Source: Porphyrobacter sp. AAP82
GTDB taxonomy: Bacteria > Pseudomonadota > Alphaproteobacteria > Sphingomonadales > Sphingomonadaceae
Assembly (NCBI RefSeq): GCF_000331285.1
Contig: NZ_ANFX01000050.1
Span: forward strand, 1-44,235
Reading direction: 5' to 3'
DNA: 44,235 nucleotides
Part shown: positions 39,685-44,235 of the stretch, one piece after another
Numbering within the stretch: the stretch's first letter is position 1
Layout: each line of letters begins with the position of its first letter
The notes under the pieces: generated by a model
Databases searched by the model: none
Told to the model about the DNA's origin: nothing
What the model saw: the letters and a program-made list of their open reading frames with translations, nothing else
Position numbers and translations under genes: made by a program

Positions 39685-41859
39685 CTACTGGTCGGGCGAT
39701 CCCGGCGCTGGCTGCGATTGCTGCGCCGGGCGGCGCGGCGGGCGCTGGTTCTGCGGCAGGCTGCCGCCGGTCGCCTCCTCGAGGAAATCGCGGCTTGCCG
39801 CCGGGGCCGCATCCGGATCGCGCTCGCCGCCGTCAGGGGCCTGCGTGCCGGGCTGGACCATGTTGCCCTGCTCGTCGATGTAGTAGTAATCCTCCGGCTC
39901 GCCGAACAGCGCTTCCTGATCGGGCTCGAGCTGCCATTCGGGCAGTTCCAGCGTGACGTCGAATTCCTCGACCGGGCGGTTCTTGACGGCAGCCCGCATG
40001 TAGGCGGCAAAGGCCTGCGCGGGCGCGCGGCCGCCCTGGAGACCTCCGACCGCCTTGGCATCGTCGCGCCCTATCCACACGCCGGTCGTCACCCCGCTGG
40101 AAAAGCCGATGAACCAGCCGTCCTTGTTGGACGAGGTCGTGCCGGTCTTGCCCGCCACCGGCCGCCCGATCTGCGCCGCGCGGCCCGTGCCGGTCTGCAC
40201 CGCCGCCTGGAGCAGGTCGGTGATGCCGGCAACGACATGGTCAGGCACCGCCGGCGATGACTTCTGCGCCTCGCGCTTGTAGAGCACCTCGCCGCTCGCA
40301 CCGGTCACCTTGGTGATGCCGTAGGGTTCGACCGGCACGCCCTTGGCGGCGATCCCGGCAAAGGCCTGGGTCATCTCGATCACCCGCATTTCCGAGGAGC
40401 CCAAGACCATCGAGGGGAAGGTGTCGATCTTGGAATTGACCCCGAACCGGCGCGCCATCGATGCGACCGTGCCGAAGCCCACCTCGTTGCCGAGCTGGGC
40501 GGCGACGGTGTTGATCGAATAGGCAAAGGCGGTGCGCAGGTCCGTCTCGCCGACATTTCGCCCGTTGGAATTGCGCGGGCTCCAGCCGTCGATGGTGACG
40601 GGGGTGTCGACCACCTTGTCTTCGGGGGTGTAGCCCGCCTCGAGCGCGGCGAGATAGACGAACAGCTTCCACGCAGAGCCAGGCTGGCGCAGCGCGGCGG
40701 TGGCGCGGTTGTAGTTGCTGGCGACGTAATCCGTCCCGCCCACCATCGCGAGGATCGCCCCGTCGCGGTCGAGACTGACCAGCGCGCCCTGTGCGCCCTT
40801 GGGGGTGTTGGCCTCGATCGCGGCGGTCGCGGCGCGCTGCATGCCGATGTCGAGCGTGGTCCACACCTCGATCGGCTCGTAGGTTTCGGGCAGGATGATA
40901 TCGAGCTGCGGCAGCACCCAGTCGGTGAAATAGCGCACCGAGTTCTGCCCGGCGTCCTGCTTCAGTTGCACCGCGCTGACATCGACCTGCGCCTGATCGG
41001 AGGTGATGTAGCCCTGCTCGCGCATCAACCCGAGCACCACCTTGGCGCGGCCGATCGCGGCCTGCACGTCGGCGGTAGGCGAATACTGGCTCGGCGCCTT
41101 CACCAGCCCGGCGATGATCGCCGCCTCGCCGACGTTCAATTCGGTCGCGGGGTGGCTGAAGAACTTGCGGCTTGCGCTGTCGATCCCGTAGGCGCCGCCG
41201 CCGAAATAGACCTTGTTCAAATACAGCTCGAGAATCTGTTCCTTGGAGAACTTCCATTCGAGCGCCATCGCCAGCACCGCCTCGCGCGCCTTGCGGTCCA
41301 ATGAGCGGTTGTTGTTGAGGAACAGGTTCCTCGCCAGCTGCTGGGTGATCGTCGAGGTCCCGCCGAGCCGCTCGCGCGAGCCGGTGATCCCTTCGACCAG
41401 CGCGCCGGTAAGGCGCACCGGATCGACCCCGATATGCGAACGGAAGCGCTTGTCTTCGACCGCGATCATCGCGTTGGTCATGGTCTCGGGGATGTTCTCG
41501 TAGGTCATCCACTCGCCGAAGCTCGGCCCGATCTCGACCAGCTCGCGCCCGTCACGCGCGCGCACGAGAATGGTCTGGCCCGGCTGGGTCGCCTGCAGGG
41601 TGGCATAATCGGGGAGCGAGGAGGCGGCAAAGCCGACCGCGAAGCCCAGGAACACCAGGCCCAGCACGGCGAGCGCGCCGCCCCAGATCACCAGCCGCTT
41701 CAGCCACACCCGCCAACGCGGCGGCGGGGCGCCCCTGCCCGAACTGGCCCCGGAGCCGGAGCCGGAGCTGCGGGGGGCAGGCGCGTCCGAACGCTCCGCC
41801 GCCGCCCGGCGTTTCCCGCGTGCGCCCTTGTTCTGCAACTCGTCACCCCTTCTCGACAT
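39685..41859 (-). CDS. mrcA: Class A penicillin-binding protein (PBP1A-type)
   Basis: A 724-residue bifunctional peptidoglycan synthase. A basic N terminus leads to a membrane segment (about 55-80). The glycosyltransferase domain has EDKRFRSHIGVD (catalytic Glu135) and GGTSTITQQLARNLFL. The transpeptidase domain has SAWK (Ser395, Lys398), SIN (448-450) and KTGTT (from 571). A Pro/Gln-rich tail ends the protein. It polymerises and crosslinks peptidoglycan outside the inner membrane. ATG 41859 is used; a GTG four codons upstream (41871) is also possible. Confidence 0.93.
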   Translation of the reverse strand: MSRRGDELQNKGARGKRRAAAERSDAPAPRSSGSGSGASSGRGAPPPRWRVWLKRLVIWGGALAVLGLVFLGFAVGFAASSLPDYATLQATQPGQTILVRARDGRELVEIGPSFGEWMTYENIPETMTNAMIAVEDKRFRSHIGVDPVRLTGALVEGITGSRERLGGTSTITQQLARNLFLNNNRSLDRKAREAVLAMALEWKFSKEQILELYLNKVYFGGGAYGIDSASRKFFSHPATELNVGEAAIIAGLVKAPSQYSPTADVQAAIGRAKVVLGLMREQGYITSDQAQVDVSAVQLKQDAGQNSVRYFTDWVLPQLDIILPETYEPIEVWTTLDIGMQRAATAAIEANTPKGAQGALVSLDRDGAILAMVGGTDYVASNYNRATAALRQPGSAWKLFVYLAALEAGYTPEDKVVDTPVTIDGWSPRNSNGRNVGETDLRTAFAYSINTVAAQLGNEVGFGTVASMARRFGVNSKIDTFPSMVLGSSEMRVIEMTQAFAGIAAKGVPVEPYGITKVTGASGEVLYKREAQKSSPAVPDHVVAGITDLLQAAVQTGTGRAAQIGRPVAGKTGTTSSNKDGWFIGFSSGVTTGVWIGRDDAKAVGGLQGGRAPAQAFAAYMRAAVKNRPVEEFDVTLELPEWQLEPDQEALFGEPEDYYYIDEQGNMVQPGTQAPDGGERDPDAAPAASRDFLEEATGGSLPQNQRPPRRPAQQSQPAPGSPDQ

Positions 41860-41997
41860 GCCTTGGCCCACCTGATGCGGCCTGCTGGTATGCGGCGCGC
41901 AACAACGGCCCCCTGCATAGGCAAGTTGTAACCGGGAATGAACCCGGGTTTACGCAGGCATCCCCGACGTGCGGGGCGCCCCGCCGCATCCGGCGCC

Positions 41998-42405
41998 TTA
42001 TTCGGCGTGCGGGGTGAAGACCAGCGCCGCCGAATTGATGCAGTAACGCAGCCCCCCCTGCTCGGGCGGACCGTCGGGGAAGACGTGCCCGAGATGCCCG
42101 CCGCACTTGCCGCAGCGCACCTCGGTGCGGATCATCCCGTAGGAGGTGTCGCGGTGCTCCTCGATCACTTCCTCGGTCGAAGGCTTGGTGAAGGCGGGCC
42201 AGCCGCAGCCGCTATTGTATTTGGCCGTGCTGTAGAACAGCTGCGTGCCGCAGGCCGCGCAAGTGTATTCGCCCTCGTCGTAGAACTTGTCGTATTCGCC
42301 GGTGAAGGCGCGTTCGGTGCCGGCCTCGCGCAGGATGTGATACTGCATCGGGGTGAGCTTGGCGCGCCATTCGGCATCGGTCAGGCTGCGGGGATCGTCG
42401 GTCAT
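41998..42405 (-). CDS. msrB: Peptide-methionine (R)-S-oxide reductase
   Basis: A 135-residue MsrB that repairs methionine-R-sulfoxide. Zinc ligands are Cys49/Cys52 (CAAC) and Cys98/Cys101 (CGKC). The catalytic cysteine is Cys122 in [16 protein letters not shown] and [10 protein letters not shown] are classic. AGAGAGG precedes the ATG. It complements the msrA gene about 14 kb away. Confidence 0.96.
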   Translation of the reverse strand: MTDDPRSLTDAEWRAKLTPMQYHILREAGTERAFTGEYDKFYDEGEYTCAACGTQLFYSTAKYNSGCGWPAFTKPSTEEVIEEHRDTSYGMIRTEVRCGKCGGHLGHVFPDGPPEQGGLRYCINSAALVFTPHAE

Positions 42406-42477
42406 GGGGATACCTCTCTCGTTGGCGCCAATATCGGGCCGAGAGTGGCATTACGCAAGCGATGTGGCTTTCGTGAC

Positions 42478-43146
42478 CTAGCCGTCCACCAGCGCATAAT
42501 GCGGGGGCGGCTTGATCACGTCCATCCGCTCGGTCAGCAGCGGGCGGAAGCTCGGGCGGCTCTTGAACACCGCATACCAGCCGCGCGTCTGTTCATGCCC
42601 TGTCCAGTCGATCCCGCCGAGATAATCCGCGACCGAAATCTGCGCGGCGGCCGCAAGGTCGGCAAGGCTCATGGTCGAACCGGCCAGCCACGGGCGGTTG
42701 TCGATCAGCCAGTCGAGATAGTCGAGATGCCCGTGCGCCATCTTCATCGCATTGCGCAGCGCGCCGCTATCGGGAGGCAGGCGCAGGATGCGCTTCGTCA
42801 TCCGCTCGGACAAAAGGGGCGCGGTGACATCGGCGTAGAAGTTCTCGTCGAACAGCGCGACCAGCCGGCGGATCTCGGCGCGCTGGGTGGCGGTGCCGTT
42901 GATCATCGGGTTGCGGTCGACCGTCTCCTCGACAAACTCGGCGATCGCGCGGCTATCGGGGATGACGATGTTCTTGTCCTGATTGGCGATCACCGGGGTG
43001 CGCCCGGCCGGGTTCAGGTTGAAGAAGTCGTCGGAAGCGGCCCAGGGATCCTCGCGTACCAGTTCAAAGGGGATGTTCTTCTCGCTCAGCAGCAGCCGGA
43101 TCTTGCGGCTGAAGGGGCATAGCGGGAACTGGTAGAGGAGCCACAT
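42478..43146 (-). CDS. Glutathione S-transferase family protein
   Basis: A 222-residue GST. The thioredoxin-like N-terminal domain starts MWLLYQFPLCPFSRKIRLLLSEKNIPFELV and has the glutathione-binding PVIANQD/DSRAIAEFVEE. The all-helical C-terminal domain includes RPWLAGSTMSLADLAAAAQISV. The CPFS motif suggests a Cys- or Ser-type thiol site. The substrate is unknown. A start five codons upstream (43161) is equally possible on ribosome-site grounds. Confidence 0.88.
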   Translation of the reverse strand: MWLLYQFPLCPFSRKIRLLLSEKNIPFELVREDPWAASDDFFNLNPAGRTPVIANQDKNIVIPDSRAIAEFVEETVDRNPMINGTATQRAEIRRLVALFDENFYADVTAPLLSERMTKRILRLPPDSGALRNAMKMAHGHLDYLDWLIDNRPWLAGSTMSLADLAAAAQISVADYLGGIDWTGHEQTRGWYAVFKSRPSFRPLLTERMDVIKPPPHYALVDG

Positions 43147-43224
43147 GGTGCGCGCCGTCATGCCCTGTTTGTCCCCGCAAATCCAGCGCGCTGCCGTGCG
43201 CGGGCGGGGGATATGTCCGCTATC

Positions 43225-43632
43225 TTACAAGCCCGCGGCGGTTTTCATCATGACGCAGGCCGGCATCATTGCCTTGACCCGCTCGGGCCCGCCCTCGCGC
43301 TCGTTGTCATCGGCCACGCTCGCCGACAGGGTGATGATGTCTTCGCGGCCGAGACCGGTCTCGTCCATCAGCTTGGCCATCACCCGGACGAAGAACTCGC
43401 GCCCGCCGGCCGCCTCCATCTCGGGATAGCCGCTCCCGCGCGCATCGCCCGCCTTCTGCCAGCGGCTGACCGTGGCAAAGGCGACCGCGCAGCGCGCTGC
43501 GGCCGCATGTTCGAGCGGCAGCGCGTCGATGGTGACGGTCGCGTTGGCTGGCGATGCATCGGGTGCAGGCGCAGGCGCGGCCGGGGTGTCCTGAAGCGCG
43601 AGCGCGGCGAGCGCGAGGAGAGGGGTGAGCAT
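43225..43632 (-). CDS. Small exported protein of unknown function
   Basis: A 135-residue protein with a short signal-like N terminus (MLTPLLALAALALQ) followed by a Pro/Ala-rich linker, then a helical domain with two cysteines (RCAVAFATV and PACVMMK) and a conserved-looking FFVRVMAKLMDETGLGREDIITL. No family was recognised. The cysteines could form a disulfide in the periplasm. The start at 43632 places the hydrophobic segment at the N terminus. It is divergent from the VOC gene. Confidence 0.65.
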   Translation of the reverse strand: MLTPLLALAALALQDTPAAPAPAPDASPANATVTIDALPLEHAAAARCAVAFATVSRWQKAGDARGSGYPEMEAAGGREFFVRVMAKLMDETGLGREDIITLSASVADDNEREGGPERVKAMMPACVMMKTAAGL

Positions 43633-43681
43633 GGTGTTGTCTATGCTCCCCAAGATGAACCTGTGGCTACCGGAAATCTGG

Positions 43682-43697
43682 CGCAATCCGCATTGCG
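43682..43697. promoter_or_regulatory. Small dyad in the divergent promoter region of the VOC gene
   Basis: CGCAAT (43682-43687) and ATTGCG (43692-43697) form a perfect inverted repeat around CCGC, between two divergent genes. It could be an operator or a chance palindrome. No regulator family could be assigned. Confidence 0.25.
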
Positions 43698-43753
43698 GGC
43701 TGCGCCTATCCATCCTAATCCGCAACGCACCTTACGAGAGGAGAGGCAAACCC

Positions 43754-44143
43754 ATGTTCAGTCACGTCATGCTCGGCACGAGCAATTTCTACGCCGCCAA
43801 GGAATTCTACGACAAGGTGCTCGCAACACTCGGCGCGAAGCCGGGGATGATCAACGTCGCCGCCACCGGCCACAAGCGCGCCTTCTGGATGCACAATGGC
43901 GGTATGTTCTCGATCAGCGAGCCGATCAACGACGAGCAGGCAACCTGCTCGAACGGTTCGACCATCGGCTTTGCCTGCGACAGCCTCGAACAGGTGAAGG
44001 CGTTCCACGATGCGGCGGTGGCCGCGGGCGGCACCTCGATCGAAGACGCCCCGGGCCCGCGCACCGGCGCGATGGGCACGCTGAACCTGGGCTATGTCCG
44101 CGATCTGGATGGCCACAAGCTGTGCATGCTGCACAGGGCGTGA
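43754..44143 (+). CDS. VOC superfamily (glyoxalase/dioxygenase-like) protein
   Basis: A 129-residue single-domain VOC protein. The two beta-alpha-beta-beta-beta modules are visible: FSHVMLGTSNFYAAKEFYDKVLATLGA and TIGFACDSLEQVKAFHDAAVAAGGTS, ending with GYVRDLDGHKLCMLHRA. Family members include glyoxalases, resistance proteins and dioxygenases; nothing here fixes the substrate. GAGAGG lies 7 bases before the ATG at 43754, which supports that start over the upstream in-frame one. Confidence 0.85.
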   Translation: MFSHVMLGTSNFYAAKEFYDKVLATLGAKPGMINVAATGHKRAFWMHNGGMFSISEPINDEQATCSNGSTIGFACDSLEQVKAFHDAAVAAGGTSIEDAPGPRTGAMGTLNLGYVRDLDGHKLCMLHRA

Positions 44144-44153
44144 TTGGTTTGCG

Positions 44154-44171
44154 CGCTCGCTGACGCGAGCG
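44154..44171. other. Short hairpin after the VOC gene
   Basis: CGCTCGC (44154-44160) pairs with GCGAGCG (44165-44171) around TGAC, 10 bases after the VOC stop codon. It lacks a T run, so it is only a weak terminator candidate. Confidence 0.35.
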
Positions 44172-44196
44172 GCAGACCTCCTGCCCCGCCTCCCCA

Positions 44197-44235
44197 CCCG
44201 GCCACCAATAGTACCACTATGTTATGGTGGCCGGG
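44197..44235. repeat. Perfect 11-bp inverted repeat at the window end
   Basis: CCCGGCCACCA (44197-44207) and TGGTGGCCGGG (44225-44235) are exact inverted copies around a 17-base, AT-richer loop that itself holds ATAGT/ACTAT. The right arm ends on the last base, so it may extend further. A terminator, a mobile-element end or a repeat unit are all possible. Confidence 0.6.

Overview
The window is GC-rich (by eye about two thirds G+C), with densely packed genes, GTG starts and short intergenic gaps. It looks like chromosomal DNA of an alphaproteobacterium of the Sphingomonadales, most likely Erythrobacteraceae. The evidence is the set of proteins: an Oar-like TonB-dependent receptor with an N-terminal carboxypeptidase-regulatory-like domain, a BphO/BphP pair with an HWE-type kinase, hflK-hflC-degP, and a putative PpsR/CrtJ-type operator. 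No phage, transposase, integrase or CRISPR was seen. The assignment is by family recognition only; no database was searched.

Layout. 1-1.4 kb: repeat-rich edge, then DUF192 and RecX (minus). 1.5-6.2 kb: a stand-alone fatty acyl-AMP ligase, a tiny proline-rich gene on the other strand, and a TelA / XpaC-like / PHA-system operon behind a good sigma70-type promoter. 6.2-9.5 kb: heme oxygenase plus bacteriophytochrome (bphO-bphP), preceded by a TGT-N12-ACA palindrome. A consensus ParB-binding site (parS) fills the short gap to the convergent manC-manA pair (GDP-mannose supply). 11.4-19.1 kb: a TonB protein, a large MASE1 hybrid histidine kinase and an Oar-like receptor with three 11-bp-spaced Pho-box half sites upstream. 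19.3-24.8 kb: a nucleoside transporter with a 2OG-Fe(II) oxygenase, a queuosine-precursor-type (VUT/YhhQ) transporter with an attenuator-like leader, a Rieske oxygenase alpha subunit and a membrane protein. 25-29.8 kb: tRNA-Lys(TTT), folK (apparently starting with CTG), an N-carbamoylputrescine amidase, an exported methyltransferase-like protein, msrA, an RsmB-like rRNA methyltransferase and an SdhAF4-like protein. 29.9-35.8 kb: cytochrome P450, ferrochelatase, a Tat-exported molybdenum hydroxylase large subunit and an Mrp/ApbC Fe-S carrier. 35.9-44.2 kb: hflK-hflC-degP, a class A penicillin-binding protein, msrB, a glutathione S-transferase, a small exported protein and a VOC protein.

How parts fit together. 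Heme and tetrapyrrole use recurs: hemH next to a P450, and heme oxygenase feeding biliverdin to BphP. Envelope quality control and repair are also represented: HflKC, DegP, PBP1A, MsrA and MsrB. The most novel material is non-coding. A dispersed family of about 100-nt intergenic elements shares a core but has hairpin stems that change in a compensatory way. Other notable sites are the parS site, the putative PpsR and PhoB operators, and a 34-bp tandem repeat next to msrA.
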